Source of the DNA: Pseudomonas bubulae
GTDB lineage: Bacteria > Pseudomonadota > Gammaproteobacteria > Pseudomonadales > Pseudomonadaceae
NCBI RefSeq assembly: GCF_037023725.1
Contig: NZ_CP146077.1
Span: 2,021,001-2,085,000 of the forward strand
Direction: 5' to 3'
Length of the DNA stretch: 64,000 nt
In this document: positions 43,730-53,472 of the stretch, piece after piece
How positions within the stretch are numbered: the stretch's first letter is position 1
Layout of the letters: every line of letters starts with the position of its first letter
Program-made: the position numbers and the translations under genes
The notes under the pieces: model-generated
Seen by the model: only the letters and a program-made list of their open reading frames with translations
What the model was told of the DNA's origin: nothing
The model's database searches: none

Positions 43730-45214
43730 ATGAGCGCCAACGTCGACCTCAACAACCGCCCCGATTACGACAAGGTTTTGCAGGACATTGCCGATTATGT
43801 CCTGACCTACACCATCACCTCCCCCGAAGCCCTCGATACTGCCCGCAACTGCCTGATGGATACCTTGGGCTGCGGCCTGCTGGCGCTGCGTTTTCCGGAG
43901 TGCACCAAGCACTTGGGGCCTTTCGTCGAGGGCACGGTTGTGCCTTTTGGCGCGAGGGTCCCAGGTACTTCGTTTCGCCTGGACCCGATCAAGGCGGCAT
44001 GGGACATCGGCTGTATCGTGCGCTGGCTGGACTACAATGACACCTGGCTGGCGGCGGAGTGGGGCCATCCTTCGGATAATCTGGGCGGTATTCTGGCGGT
44101 AGCCGATCATCTGTCGCAAAAACGTGTAGCCAATGGCGAAGCGCCGATGACGATGCGGGCGGTGCTCGAAGCAATGATCATGGCCCATGAGATTCAGGGC
44201 GTGATTGCCCTGGAAAACTCTTTCAATCGTGTTGGCCTGGACCATGTTCTGCTGGTCAAGGTCGCCTCGACGGCGGTGTGCGCCAAACTGATGGGCGCCA
44301 CTCGCGAGCAGTTGCTGTCGGCGCTGTCCCATGCTTTTGTGGATGGGCAGGCGTTGCGCACCTATCGTCATGCGCCGAACGCCGGATCGCGTAAATCCTG
44401 GGCTGCCGGGGATGCGTCGAGTCGCGGGGTGCGTCTGGCTGACATTGCGTTACGCGGTGAAATGGGCATCCCCGGGGTGCTGACTGCGCCGCAATGGGGC
44501 TTCTACGATGTGCTGTTCAGCCATACCAACAAGGATCTGGCGCTCAAGCCCGAGGACCAGCGCCAGTTCAGCCTGAGCCAGCCCTATGGCACCTATGTAA
44601 TGGAAAACGTGCTGTTCAAGATCAGCTTCCCGGCCGAATTCCATGCGCAGACTGCGTGCGAAGCAGCAGTGACCTTGCATCCCCAGGTCAAGGACCGCTT
44701 GCACGATATCGAGAAAATCGTGATTACAACCCACGAATCGGCGATTCGGATCATTTCCAAGCAAGGCAAATTGGCCAACGCGGCGGACCGTGATCACTGT
44801 ATTCAATACATGACCGCGGTACCGCTGGCGTTTGGCAATCTGATAGCAGAACACTACGAAGATGATTTTCACGCGGCCCACCCGATCATCGACCAATTGC
44901 GGGAAAAAATGGTAGTGGTCGAAAATCCGCGCTACACACGCGAGTACCTGGAGGCAGACAAACGCTCAATTGCCAATGCCATCGAGGTTTTTTTCAGCGA
45001 TGGCACCAGCACCGGGCAGGTGGAAGTGGAATACCCCATTGGCCATCGTCGGCGTCGTGATGAGGGGATTCCATTGCTGGAGGACAAGTTCAGGGCCAAC
45101 CTGGCCACCCGTTTTGTGAGCCAGCGGTGTGCGCAGATTTTTACCCTGTGCAAGGATCAGCAGGCGCTGGAGGCCACGCCGGTTAACCGGTTTGTGGACC
45201 TGTTGGTGATTTGA
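43730..45214 (+). CDS. prpD: 2-methylcitrate dehydratase PrpD
   Basis: A protein of 494 residues of the MmgE/PrpD family. It shows the N-terminal [34 protein letters not shown] and [18 protein letters not shown] motifs. PrpD is the iron-sulfur-free 2-methylcitrate dehydratase. Having it together with AcnD/PrpF gives two routes for the same dehydration. Alternatively, PrpD may act on other stereoisomers in this operon. TTTGGAGA precedes the ATG. It is last in the operon, 160 bases after prpF, and is followed by a REP pair. Confidence 0.95.
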   Translation: MSANVDLNNRPDYDKVLQDIADYVLTYTITSPEALDTARNCLMDTLGCGLLALRFPECTKHLGPFVEGTVVPFGARVPGTSFRLDPIKAAWDIGCIVRWLDYNDTWLAAEWGHPSDNLGGILAVADHLSQKRVANGEAPMTMRAVLEAMIMAHEIQGVIALENSFNRVGLDHVLLVKVASTAVCAKLMGATREQLLSALSHAFVDGQALRTYRHAPNAGSRKSWAAGDASSRGVRLADIALRGEMGIPGVLTAPQWGFYDVLFSHTNKDLALKPEDQRQFSLSQPYGTYVMENVLFKISFPAEFHAQTACEAAVTLHPQVKDRLHDIEKIVITTHESAIRIISKQGKLANAADRDHCIQYMTAVPLAFGNLIAEHYEDDFHAAHPIIDQLREKMVVVENPRYTREYLEADKRSIANAIEVFFSDGTSTGQVEVEYPIGHRRRRDEGIPLLEDKFRANLATRFVSQRCAQIFTLCKDQQALEATPVNRFVDLLVI

Positions 45215-45220
45215 GCCAGA

Positions 45221-45283
45221 AGTGGGAGCGAGCCTGCTCGCGAAAGGGCTTTACCGGCTTCGCGAGCAGGCTCGCTCCCACAG
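45221..45283. repeat. REP pair between prpD and ppsR
   Basis: AGTGGGAGCGAGCCTGCTCGCGAA and TTCGCGAGCAGGCTCGCTCCCAC form a short-looped, near-perfect inverted pair between convergent genes. Confidence 0.93.
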
Positions 45284-45303
45284 GTTTCATGTGTTCAGGG
45301 CTG

Positions 45304-46122
45304 TTATTTGAACCGCCGCTCCACGCCTTTTTCGACCAGGATCTTGGCCGATATTTCTTCCACCGAGAAATGCGTGGAGTTGATATGCGGAATGTTTTCG
45401 CGCTGAAACAGGCGTTCAACTTCGCGCACTTCAAATTCGCACTGGGCAAAGCTTGAGTAGCGGCTGTTGGGCTTGCGTTCGTTGCGGATGGCCGTCAGGC
45501 GGTCCGGGTCGATGGTCAGGCCGAAGAGCTTGTGTTTGTGTTCACGCAGGGCAGCCGGCAGCTTGAGGCTTTCCATGTCGTCATCGGTCAGCGGGTAGTT
45601 GGCAGCGCGGATGCCGAATTGCATCGCCATATAAAGGCAGGTCGGGGTTTTGCCGCAACGGGACACGCCAACCAGGATCAGGTCGGCCTTGTCGTACTTG
45701 TGTGTGCGGGCGCCGTCATCATTGTCGAGGGCAAAGTTCACCGCCTCGATGCGCTCCATATAGTTGGAGTTGTGGCCAATGGAGTGGGACTTACCCACCG
45801 AATACGAGGAATGTTCACCCAGCGCCTGCTCCAGTGGAGCAAGGAAGCTGGAGAAGATGTCGATCATGAAACCATTGGACGTGGCGAGGATTTCGCGAAT
45901 GTCCTGATTGACGATAGTGTCGAAAATTATCGGGCTGAATCCGTCTTTTTCGGCGGCGTTATCGATTTGTTGTACCATTGCCCGCGCTTTTTCCACGCTG
46001 TCTATGTAGGGGCGCGTGAACTTGCTGAAGGTCACATTTTCGAATTGTGCCAGCAAACTCTGGCCCAGGGTTTCGGCAGTAATACCGGTGCCATCGGATA
46101 TAAAGAAAGCAGATCGTTTCAT
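45304..46122 (-). CDS. ppsR: PEP synthase regulatory protein (bifunctional kinase/pyrophosphorylase)
   Basis: A protein of 272 residues of the DUF299 family. It shows the N-terminal [18 protein letters not shown] and a P-loop [13 protein letters not shown] at about 150. The family phosphorylates a Thr of PEP synthase with ADP to switch it off and reverses this with inorganic phosphate. AAGGCGC precedes the ATG. It is transcribed away from ppsA across 177 bases, the standard Pseudomonas arrangement. The context fixes its partner as PpsA rather than pyruvate phosphate dikinase. Confidence 0.95.
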   Translation of the reverse strand: MKRSAFFISDGTGITAETLGQSLLAQFENVTFSKFTRPYIDSVEKARAMVQQIDNAAEKDGFSPIIFDTIVNQDIREILATSNGFMIDIFSSFLAPLEQALGEHSSYSVGKSHSIGHNSNYMERIEAVNFALDNDDGARTHKYDKADLILVGVSRCGKTPTCLYMAMQFGIRAANYPLTDDDMESLKLPAALREHKHKLFGLTIDPDRLTAIRNERKPNSRYSSFAQCEFEVREVERLFQRENIPHINSTHFSVEEISAKILVEKGVERRFK

Positions 46123-46299
46123 TTGCGCCTTGGGCCTTAAGCTGGTGACGATTCTTGGATATGATAGGCGCGCTTTTGTCGCGCTACATGACAGGCAGTG
46201 TCACTTATTTTCCAGGTCCAGGCCACAATCGCTGTGATGCCTCATGATGAGGGTCCAGCGCCCTGAGCTTTTCCCAACACCGTTAGTGGAGAGATCACC

Positions 46300-48675
46300 T
46301 TGGTAGAGTACGTAGTTTCCCTCGATAAGCTCGGCGCCCATGACGTGGAGCATGTGGGGGGCAAGAACGCATCCCTCGGCGAGATGATCAGTAATCTTGC
46401 AGGCGCTGGTGTTTCAGTTCCCGGTGGCTTCGCCACGACTTCTCAGGCATATCGTGATTTTCTCGAACTGAGTGGTTTGAACGACCAGATCCACGCTGCG
46501 CTGGATGCGCTCGATGTAGATGACGTCAATGCCCTGGCCAAAACCGGTGCCCAGATCCGTCAATGGATCATGGAAGCCGAGTTCCCGGAGAAGCTTAACG
46601 CCGAAATTCGTACCGCCTTTGCCGCTTTGTCCCAGGGCAACCCTGACATGGCCGTTGCCGTGCGCTCCTCGGCCACCGCCGAAGACTTGCCGGACGCGTC
46701 CTTTGCCGGTCAGCAAGAAACCTTCCTGAATATCCGTGGCGTTGAAAACGTCATTCGTGCGGCCAAGGAAGTATTTGCCTCCCTGTTCAACGACCGCGCT
46801 ATTTCTTACCGCGTGCACCAGGGCTTTGACCACAAACTGGTCGCCCTGTCTGCAGGCGTACAGCGCATGGTGCGCTCCGAAACCGGCACCGCGGGCGTGA
46901 TGTTTACCCTGGACACTGAATCAGGCTTCCGTGATGTAGTGTTTATCACCGGCGCCTACGGCCTGGGTGAGACCGTCGTGCAAGGTGCGGTAAACCCGGA
47001 CGAATTCTACGTTCACAAACAAACCCTGGAAGCGGGTCGCCCGGCTATTTTGCGCCGCAACCTGGGCAGCAAAGCCATCAAGATGATCTACGGCGACGAA
47101 GCCAAGGCCGGCAAGTCGGTCAAGGTGATCGACGTTGAAAAGGCCGATCGCGCGCGTTTCTGCCTGACCGATGCTGAAGTCAGCGAACTGGCCAAGCAAG
47201 CCATGATCATCGAGAAGCACTATAAGTGCCCGATGGACATCGAGTGGGCCAAAGACGGCGATGACGGCAAGCTGTACATCGTACAGGCGCGCCCGGAAAC
47301 CGTGAAAAGCCGCAGCGCCGGCAATGTCATGGAGCGCTACCTGCTCAAGGAAACCGGTACGGTACTGGCTGAAGGCCGCGCCATTGGCCAGCGTATCGGT
47401 GCAGGCAAGGTCCGCATCATCAAGGACGTGTCGGAAATGGATAAAGTCCAGCCGGGCGACGTACTGGTCTCCGACATGACCGACCCGGACTGGGAACCCG
47501 TGATGAAGCGCGCCAGCGCCATCGTCACCAACCGCGGCGGTCGTACCTGTCATGCGGCGATCATCGCTCGCGAGCTGGGTATCCCGGCCGTGGTGGGTTG
47601 CGGCAACGCCACCCAGCTGTTGAAAGACGGCCAGGGCGTTACCGTTTCGTGCGCTGAAGGCGATACCGGGTTTATCTTTGAAGGCGAACTGGGCTTCGAT
47701 ATCAAGAAGAACTCCGTGGACGCCATGCCGGACCTGCCGTTCAAGATCATGATGAACGTCGGCAACCCGGACCGTGCCTTTGACTTCGCGCAATTGCCGA
47801 ACGCCGGTGTGGGCCTGGCCCGTCTGGAGTTCATTATCAACCGCATGATCGGTGTACACCCCAAAGCCCTGCTGAACTACGATGGCCTGCCACAGGAAAT
47901 CAAGGACAGCGTCGACAAACGCATCGCCGGCTACAACGATCCGGTGGGCTTCTACGTCGAAAAACTGGTTGAAGGCATCAGCACCCTGGCCGCCGCTTTT
48001 GCACCGAAAAAAGTCATCGTGCGCCTGTCGGACTTCAAGTCCAACGAATACGCCAACCTGATCGGCGGCAAGCTGTACGAGCCTGAGGAAGAGAACCCGA
48101 TGCTGGGCTTCCGCGGTGCTTCGCGTTACATCAGTGAAAACTTCCGCGACTGCTTCGAGCTTGAATGCCGTGCGCTCAAGCGTGTGCGTAACGAAATGGG
48201 CTTTACCAACGTTGAAATCATGGTGCCGTTCGTCCGTACCCTGGGTGAAGCGAGCCAGGTGATAGATCTGCTGGCGGAAAACGGCCTCAAGCGTGGTGAA
48301 AACGGTCTGCGCGTGATCATGATGTGCGAACTGCCTTCCAACGCGATCCTGGCTGAAGAGTTCCTGGAGTTCTTCGACGGTTTCTCCATCGGTTCCAACG
48401 ACCTGACTCAGCTGACCCTGGGTCTGGACCGCGACTCCGGTGTCATTGCGCACCTGTTTGATGAGCGCAACCCGGCGGTTAAAAAGCTGCTGTCCAACGC
48501 CATTCAGGCGTGCAACAAGGCTGGCAAGTACATCGGTATTTGCGGCCAGGGCCCGTCCGATCACCCGGATCTGGCGCTATGGCTGATGGAGCAGGGTATC
48601 GAAAGTGTTTCCCTGAACCCGGACACCGTTCTGGAAACCTGGTTCTTCCTTGCAGAGGGTCAGGCGCAGGCTTGA
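46300..48675 (+). CDS. ppsA: Phosphoenolpyruvate synthase
   Basis: A protein of 791 residues. The N-terminal pyruvate-phosphate-dikinase ATP domain ([12 protein letters not shown]) is followed by the phosphohistidine domain, with His418 in [14 protein letters not shown] preceded by the regulatory Thr. The PEP/pyruvate barrel comes last, with catalytic [10 protein letters not shown]. It converts pyruvate plus ATP to PEP, feeding gluconeogenesis during growth on acids such as propionate. The start codon is TTG at 46300, preceded by GTGGAGAGATCACC; it gives the conserved N-terminus [12 protein letters not shown]. Transcription ends at a perfect 13-base stem after the stop. Confidence 0.95.
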   Translation: MVEYVVSLDKLGAHDVEHVGGKNASLGEMISNLAGAGVSVPGGFATTSQAYRDFLELSGLNDQIHAALDALDVDDVNALAKTGAQIRQWIMEAEFPEKLNAEIRTAFAALSQGNPDMAVAVRSSATAEDLPDASFAGQQETFLNIRGVENVIRAAKEVFASLFNDRAISYRVHQGFDHKLVALSAGVQRMVRSETGTAGVMFTLDTESGFRDVVFITGAYGLGETVVQGAVNPDEFYVHKQTLEAGRPAILRRNLGSKAIKMIYGDEAKAGKSVKVIDVEKADRARFCLTDAEVSELAKQAMIIEKHYKCPMDIEWAKDGDDGKLYIVQARPETVKSRSAGNVMERYLLKETGTVLAEGRAIGQRIGAGKVRIIKDVSEMDKVQPGDVLVSDMTDPDWEPVMKRASAIVTNRGGRTCHAAIIARELGIPAVVGCGNATQLLKDGQGVTVSCAEGDTGFIFEGELGFDIKKNSVDAMPDLPFKIMMNVGNPDRAFDFAQLPNAGVGLARLEFIINRMIGVHPKALLNYDGLPQEIKDSVDKRIAGYNDPVGFYVEKLVEGISTLAAAFAPKKVIVRLSDFKSNEYANLIGGKLYEPEEENPMLGFRGASRYISENFRDCFELECRALKRVRNEMGFTNVEIMVPFVRTLGEASQVIDLLAENGLKRGENGLRVIMMCELPSNAILAEEFLEFFDGFSIGSNDLTQLTLGLDRDSGVIAHLFDERNPAVKKLLSNAIQACNKAGKYIGICGQGPSDHPDLALWLMEQGIESVSLNPDTVLETWFFLAEGQAQA

Positions 48676-48688
48676 GTCGTTGAGCGTG

Positions 48689-48718
48689 GAGCAGGGCAGC
48701 CAAAGGGCTGCCCTGCTC
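48689..48718 (+). terminator. Intrinsic terminator of ppsA
   Basis: GAGCAGGGCAGCC and GGCTGCCCTGCTC pair perfectly around AAAG, followed by TTTAT. Confidence 0.88.
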
Positions 48719-48779
48719 TTTATAGGCAATGGTAGGGCGAGTTCCTGTGTGAAATCGCCCTTTTTTGTGCAAGAGCATT

Positions 48780-49739
48780 ATGCAAAGCAGCAGTCTCCTT
48801 TTTCCCGTTGCCCTGATCAGCGCTGAGCGTCGGGGCGATCTGAGCGAAGACGTTTATCGCTTGAAACCGGCCAACAGCCCGGATATTTCCGTTGAGCTGG
48901 TGGTGACCCGCCTGGGGATGGCCGACGACAGCCAGGTACGCGGCGTGCCGGTCATCCTGTTGCATGGCAGTTTTTCCAATCGGCGCTTTTGGTACTCGCC
49001 CAAGGGGGCAGGGCTAGGGGCGTTTTTGGCGCGTGCCGGGTTTGATGTGTGGCTGCCCGAAATGCGTGGCCATGGTCTTTCGTCACGAAATATTAGCTGG
49101 GCTAAAAATCGCGTGGCGGACTATGCCCGCTACGACTTGCCAGCCATAGCGGCATTTGTTCGCGAGCAAAGCGGGCAAGTTCCGCACTGGCTCGGCCATT
49201 CTCAGGGTGCCATCAGTTTGGCCGCGGCCTTGGGGGGCAAGTATCTGAGTGAACCGGATGTGGCGTCGGCGGCGTTTTTTGGCTGCCAGATCAATCGCCG
49301 TTACTGGTCACTGAAAATTCCTCCGATTGAGTGGGGTGCCTATCTGTTGTTGAAGCGCTTCAAGCAACTGTCGGGGACGCGACTCAAGCGTGGCCCGGAA
49401 GACGAGCCGGTCAGCATCGCCCTGGAAACCCTGCGCTGGAATGGTTTTATGGGGCGTTTCAAGGACGCCGAGCGCGACTGGTGGGCCGGTTTGGCCGAGG
49501 TTCAGGCCCCGGCACTGGTGGTGGCAGCGGTGGGTGATCGGCAAACGCCGGAGTGGGCGTGTCGCAAGCTGTTCGACCAGTTGGGCTCAGAACAGCGCAA
49601 GTTCGTGTCCCTTGGCCGTGAGCATGGCTTCAGCTCTGATTACAGTCACGTTGAAATGCTGGTCAGCCAGGCTGCGCAGCAGGAAGTGTGGCCATTGGTG
49701 CGTGATTGGCTACTAAAAGGCACGACGAAATCGTTGTAG
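48780..49739 (+). CDS. Alpha/beta-hydrolase fold protein
   Basis: A protein of 319 residues. It shows an oxyanion HG in VILLHGSFSN, the nucleophile Ser141 in WLGHSQGAIS and a late His in GREHGFSSDYSHVEM. An Asp in VAAVGDRQTP may complete the triad. No signal peptide is seen, so it is probably cytoplasmic. The substrate is unknown; lipase-, esterase- or thioesterase-like enzymes share these motifs. The ATG at 48780 has AAGAG upstream and was chosen over a TTG at 48765. It lies alone between the ppsA terminator and a REP pair. Confidence 0.85.
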   Translation: MQSSSLLFPVALISAERRGDLSEDVYRLKPANSPDISVELVVTRLGMADDSQVRGVPVILLHGSFSNRRFWYSPKGAGLGAFLARAGFDVWLPEMRGHGLSSRNISWAKNRVADYARYDLPAIAAFVREQSGQVPHWLGHSQGAISLAAALGGKYLSEPDVASAAFFGCQINRRYWSLKIPPIEWGAYLLLKRFKQLSGTRLKRGPEDEPVSIALETLRWNGFMGRFKDAERDWWAGLAEVQAPALVVAAVGDRQTPEWACRKLFDQLGSEQRKFVSLGREHGFSSDYSHVEMLVSQAAQQEVWPLVRDWLLKGTTKSL

Positions 49740-49766
49740 ATACTCTGTTGCAGGTCAAGCCCTCTA

Positions 49767-49821
49767 TTGTGGGAGCGAGCCTGCTCGCGAACGATCTTCG
49801 CGAGCAGGCTCGCTCCCACAG
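49767..49821. repeat. REP pair upstream of rraA
   Basis: TTGTGGGAGCGAGCCTGCTCGCGAA and TTCGCGAGCAGGCTCGCTCCCACA make an almost perfect hairpin with a loop of only about seven bases (CGATC). Confidence 0.93.
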
Positions 49822-50037
49822 TTGCAGTGTTTCTGCAGCTGCCTCGTTCATACGGCAGCTGCTGCGGATGGCGTGTGACCCGATATCGCAAGGTGGTCAT
49901 AACGTGTTCTTTTATGTGATATTGGTTGCCGCTCGAGGCTTGGACGACTTTTAAAGCCGGGCTTGTCCAAAGCGTCTATAACCCATAGTGCTATCGTTGT
50001 TTTCACTGTTGTGCCCACCCTGAACAGGAGCTTTCCC

Positions 50038-50529
50038 GTGAATCACTACATCACCCCCGATCTGTGCGATGCCTACCCTGAGCTGGTGCAGGTACTTGAG
50101 CCCATGTTCAGCAATTTCGGCGGGCGCGACTCCTTTGGCGGCGAGATCGTGACCATCAAGTGCTTCGAGGACAACTCCCGGGTCAAGGAACAGGCTGAAC
50201 TCAGCGGTGAAGGCAAAGTGCTGGTGGTCGATGGGGGCGGTTCCCTGCGTCATGCCTTGCTGGGCGACATGATTGCAGACAGGGCGGCAAAAAATGGCTG
50301 GGAAGGTATTGTTATTTACGGCTGCATTCGCGACGTCGATGTGCTCGCGCAAACCGATCTCGGCGTGCAGGCTTTGGCCAGTCATCCGCTCAAGAGCAAC
50401 CGTCGCGGTGTGGGCGATGTCAACGTGCCCGTGACGTTTGCGGGTGTCACGTTCCGCCCCGGTGAATTCATTTATGCCGACAATAATGGCGTTATCATTT
50501 CGCCAACCGCTCTGAAAATGCCGGGCTAA
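50038..50529 (+). CDS. rraA: RraA-family protein (RNase E inhibitor-like)
   Basis: A protein of 163 residues, normal for RraA. It contains [34 protein letters not shown] and [19 protein letters not shown]. RraA forms a ring that binds RNase E and slows mRNA decay. Relatives of the same fold are hydroxymethylglutarate aldolases with a GxxxD-Rx20D metal site, so some biochemical doubt remains. The start is GTG at 50038 with AGGAG seven bases upstream; the frame runs back to 49963 but is non-coding in style there. It is followed 24 bases later by zntB. Confidence 0.9.
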   Translation: MNHYITPDLCDAYPELVQVLEPMFSNFGGRDSFGGEIVTIKCFEDNSRVKEQAELSGEGKVLVVDGGGSLRHALLGDMIADRAAKNGWEGIVIYGCIRDVDVLAQTDLGVQALASHPLKSNRRGVGDVNVPVTFAGVTFRPGEFIYADNNGVIISPTALKMPG

Positions 50530-50553
50530 ACGCATTACCACTAAGGATCACGG

Positions 50554-51549
50554 ATGTTCGAGGAAGAAAACGCTCAATGGGGGCTGGTGCATGCGCTGGT
50601 GCTGGATGGTGAAGGCGGCGCACGTTCGATTGCGCGCACCGAGCTGAACGACCTTCAGTTGCAGGCCCACGAAAGCCTCTGGCTGCATTGGGATCGCAGT
50701 CATCCGCAAACCCAGAGCTGGCTGCGTGATTCCAGTGGCTTGAGTGATTTCAACTGTGATCTGCTGCTTGAAGAAAATACCCGTCCGCGCCTGGTGCCTG
50801 CCCCCAACAATGAGCTGCTGCTGTTTATGCGCGGGGTCAACCTGAACCCCGGCGCAGAGCCTGAAGACATGGTTTCACTGCGTATTTTCGGCAGTGCGCA
50901 GCGCTTGATCTCATTGCGCATGCGACCATTGCGGGCCACCGATGAGTTGCTCAGTGAGTTTTCCCAGGGTGAAGGCCCGAAAAATCCCTCTGAATTGATC
51001 CTGTACCTGGCCCAGCACCTGACATTGAAGGTGCAGGACTTGATCGGCGAACTGTCAGAAATCGTCGATGACGAAGAAGATAAAATAGATGCCGACGAAC
51101 GGTACACACCTGATCACAACAGCCTCTTGCAGGTTCGTCGAAGGGCAGCCGCCTTGCGTCGATTCCTGGCACCTCAGCGGGATATTTTCGGTCAGCTTAC
51201 GCGTATCAAATTACCCTGGTTCAGTGCCGATGATGCCGACTACTGGAACGAACTGAACAACAGCCTGACCCGCTATCTGGAGGAGCTCGAACTGACCCGC
51301 GAGCGCGTGGGGCTGGTGCTCGAGTCTGAAGACCGGCGTTTGAACGTGCGTATGAGCCGCATCATGTATCGCTTTGGCGTGCTGACGGGGATCTTTCTGC
51401 CGATCACCTTTATTACCGGTTTGCTGGGCATCAATGTGGGGGGCGTACCGTTCTCCGATGACTCTTATGGCTTTGCCATAACCTGCGGCGTGATGCTGGT
51501 TATCGGGGCGGGGCAATGGTGGTTTTACCGTCGTTTGCAGTGGCTGTGA
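50554..51549 (+). CDS. zntB: CorA-family zinc transporter ZntB
   Basis: A protein of 331 residues. It has a long cytoplasmic alpha/beta and coiled-coil funnel, then two C-terminal membrane spans. The pore motif GIN in GLLGINVGGVP is the mark of ZntB rather than the GMN of CorA. ZntB moves zinc across the inner membrane, with uptake driven by protons in recent work. AAGGATC precedes the ATG. It lies between rraA and cfrX on the same strand with a 62-base gap to cfrX. Confidence 0.93.
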   Translation: MFEEENAQWGLVHALVLDGEGGARSIARTELNDLQLQAHESLWLHWDRSHPQTQSWLRDSSGLSDFNCDLLLEENTRPRLVPAPNNELLLFMRGVNLNPGAEPEDMVSLRIFGSAQRLISLRMRPLRATDELLSEFSQGEGPKNPSELILYLAQHLTLKVQDLIGELSEIVDDEEDKIDADERYTPDHNSLLQVRRRAAALRRFLAPQRDIFGQLTRIKLPWFSADDADYWNELNNSLTRYLEELELTRERVGLVLESEDRRLNVRMSRIMYRFGVLTGIFLPITFITGLLGINVGGVPFSDDSYGFAITCGVMLVIGAGQWWFYRRLQWL

Positions 51550-51611
51550 CCGGGTGAATGTGACCCCGGCAAATGTCCCTTCGTCATTTACTGACTTACC
51601 GAGAGGTGCTT

Positions 51612-51857
51612 ATGCACGATCCGTTTGAACAGTCCTTACGTGAAATGCTCAAGGCCGAGCCGTCCAACCGGGATGACGATGCGTGCCTGGGTCGCGTGCT
51701 GAAAACCGCCAACCGACAGGTCGGTGCGGGAGACCTTTTCAGCCTGCTGGGCCGCTGGATGCAAGCACTGATGATTGCTTTGAATAGCGGTTCGGCTCAT
51801 ATTGCGCCCGTTTCGCGACGCAAATCTGCTGCTCGCCCTGTTGATAAGGCTGATTGA
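51612..51857 (+). CDS. cfrX: CfrX, small conserved protein upstream of cmpX
   Basis: A protein of 81 residues starting MHDPFEQSLREML. It has no clear signal peptide; a short amphipathic stretch (LGRWMQALMIALNSG) lies in the middle and the C-terminus is basic. The ATG at 51612 follows GAGAGG; an earlier in-frame ATG at 51573 lies in the leader. It sits directly upstream of cmpX with a two-base gap, the conserved order cfrX-cmpX-sigX-oprF of Pseudomonas. CfrX and CmpX affect SigX activity and envelope stress in that genus, but the molecular role of CfrX is not known. Confidence 0.85.
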   Translation: MHDPFEQSLREMLKAEPSNRDDDACLGRVLKTANRQVGAGDLFSLLGRWMQALMIALNSGSAHIAPVSRRKSAARPVDKAD

Positions 51858-51859
51858 AC

Positions 51860-52684
51860 ATGGAATTGAATGTCTGGACCCAAAGCCTGGTCGCGGCAAT
51901 GACTGCCTTGTGGACCAAGATTGCCAACTTTATTCCCAACCTCTTCGGCGCGTTGGTGGTAGTACTGCTCGGCTTCGTGGTTGCCAAACTGCTCGACGCC
52001 TTGCTGTCCAAACTGCTTGCCAAGTTGGGCCTTGATCGCCTGATGGGCGGTACGGGCTTGACCAAGATTCTGGCCCGGGTCGGGATTCAGGTGCCCATTT
52101 CGACGCTGATTGGCAAAATCGTCTACTGGTTTGTGCTGCTGGTATTCCTGGTTTCTGCAGCGCAGTCTCTGGGCCTGGATCGTGTGTCATCCGCGCTGGA
52201 TCTGTTGACGGTGTATCTGCCCAAGGTCTTTGGTGCGCTGCTGGTTCTGCTGGCAGGCGTGTTGCTGGCCCAGGTGCTCAACGGCCTGGTGCGTGGCGCT
52301 GCCGAGAGCGTGGGCTTCGATTATGCCGGCGGGCTGGGCAGGGTGACCCAGGGGCTGGTCATCATCATCAGCATCTCCGTGGCTATCAGCCAGCTGGAGG
52401 TCAAGACCGACCTGCTAAACCATGTGATTGTTATTGTGTTGATTACCGTTGGTCTGGCTATTGCACTGGCAATGGGGCTTGGCAGCCGGGAAATCGCCGG
52501 GCAAATACTGGCCGGGATCTATGTGCGTGAGCTGTATCAGGTTGGTCAGGAAGTGCGGATTGGCGAGGTTGAAGGGCAGATCGAAGAAATTGGCACGGTT
52601 AAAACCACGTTGCTGACCGATGAGGGTGAGCTAGTCTCCATCTCGAACCGGATCTTGCTGGAGCAGCACGTAACCAGCCGCTAA
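51860..52684 (+). CDS. cmpX: CmpX, mechanosensitive-channel-like membrane protein
   Basis: A protein of 274 residues with about four to five hydrophobic segments. Its repeats of the form LLGFVVAKLLDALLSKLLAKLGLDRL and LLAGVLLAQVLNGLVRGAAES look like conserved TM-helix (MscS-related) units. A small soluble C-terminal beta domain reads EGQIEEIGTVKTTLL, as in MscS proteins. It is an inner-membrane protein. The ATG at 51860 lies two bases after the cfrX stop; a TTG at 51854 is less likely. It is linked in the genus to SigX activation and membrane stress. Confidence 0.9.
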   Translation: MELNVWTQSLVAAMTALWTKIANFIPNLFGALVVVLLGFVVAKLLDALLSKLLAKLGLDRLMGGTGLTKILARVGIQVPISTLIGKIVYWFVLLVFLVSAAQSLGLDRVSSALDLLTVYLPKVFGALLVLLAGVLLAQVLNGLVRGAAESVGFDYAGGLGRVTQGLVIIISISVAISQLEVKTDLLNHVIVIVLITVGLAIALAMGLGSREIAGQILAGIYVRELYQVGQEVRIGEVEGQIEEIGTVKTTLLTDEGELVSISNRILLEQHVTSR

Positions 52685-52708
52685 CACGGCAAACCCTGCT
52701 AATGTACG

Positions 52709-52745
52709 CCGCCGCAAAAAAGCCAAGATTGACTGGTTGCGGCGG
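52709..52745. other. Nine-base inverted repeat between cmpX and sigX
   Basis: CCGCCGCAA and TTGCGGCGG are perfect complements separated by 19 bases, midway between the cmpX stop and the sigX start. The loop contains TTGACT and the region downstream contains TTGACC. It may be a regulator site or an mRNA hairpin in the sigX leader. Confidence 0.55.
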
Positions 52746-52775
52746 ACATTGACCTGACTGTTGGCACAACTCGTT

Positions 52776-53366
52776 TTGAATAAAGCACAATCGCTATCCA
52801 TGCGCTATGACCCCCGCGAGCTCTCTGATGAGGAGCTGGTGGCGCGCTCGCATGATGAGTTGTTTCACGTGACACGTGCCTATGAAGAGCTGATGCGGCG
52901 CTATCAGCGTACTTTGTTCAACGTTTGTTCAAGGTATTTAGGGAACGATAGGGACGCTGATGATGTCTGTCAGGAAGTCATGCTGAAAGTGCTGTACGGT
53001 TTGAAAAATTTTGAAGGCAAGTCGAAATTCAAGACATGGCTGTATAGCATCACCTACAACGAGTGCATTACACAGTATCGAAAGGAACGGCGAAAGCGTC
53101 GCTTGATGGACGCATTAAGTATTGACCCCCTCGAGGAAGCGTCCGAAGAAAAGGCGCCGAAACCTGAGGAAAAGGGCGGACTTGATCGCTGGCTGGTGCA
53201 TGTAAATCCGATTGATCGTGAGATTCTTGTGCTGCGTTTTGTCGCAGAACTGGAATTTCAGGAAATCGCGGACATAATGCATATGGGTTTGAGTGCGACA
53301 AAGATGCGTTACAAGCGTGCTCTAGATAAATTGCGTGAGAAATTTGCAGGCATTGCTGAAACTTAG
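52776..53366 (+). CDS. sigX: ECF sigma factor SigX
   Basis: A protein of 196 residues. Sigma region 2 contains DRDADDVCQEVMLKVLYGL and YNECITQYRKERRKRR, an acidic linker follows, and region 4 contains EFQEIADIMHMGLSATKMRYKRAL. These sequences are those of SigX, the ECF sigma factor that drives oprF and genes for membrane lipid synthesis. No anti-sigma gene is adjacent; CfrX and CmpX lie upstream. The start TTG at 52776 matches the conserved N-terminus LNKAQSLS; an ATG at 52800 is the alternative. No good ribosome-binding sequence precedes either. Confidence 0.93.
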   Translation: MNKAQSLSMRYDPRELSDEELVARSHDELFHVTRAYEELMRRYQRTLFNVCSRYLGNDRDADDVCQEVMLKVLYGLKNFEGKSKFKTWLYSITYNECITQYRKERRKRRLMDALSIDPLEEASEEKAPKPEEKGGLDRWLVHVNPIDREILVLRFVAELEFQEIADIMHMGLSATKMRYKRALDKLREKFAGIAET

Positions 53367-53472
53367 TTCAGCGCAAATGGCTCTACGTGTAGGCAAGGTC
53401 TGATAGACTTGCTGCCGAGTTGTCCCCCGGTATGAGGGACTGCTTTACAATCACCAGATGGGGATTTAACGG

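Noticed and set aside
46921..48564. 547-codon minus-strand frame inside ppsA
   Set aside because: Antisense of ppsA; no ribosome-binding site or family motif.
53420..53451. Sigma-70 promoter TTGTCC...TACAAT before oprF
   Set aside because: The spacing is 20 bases, too long for confident assignment; a SigX-type promoter could not be identified by eye either.
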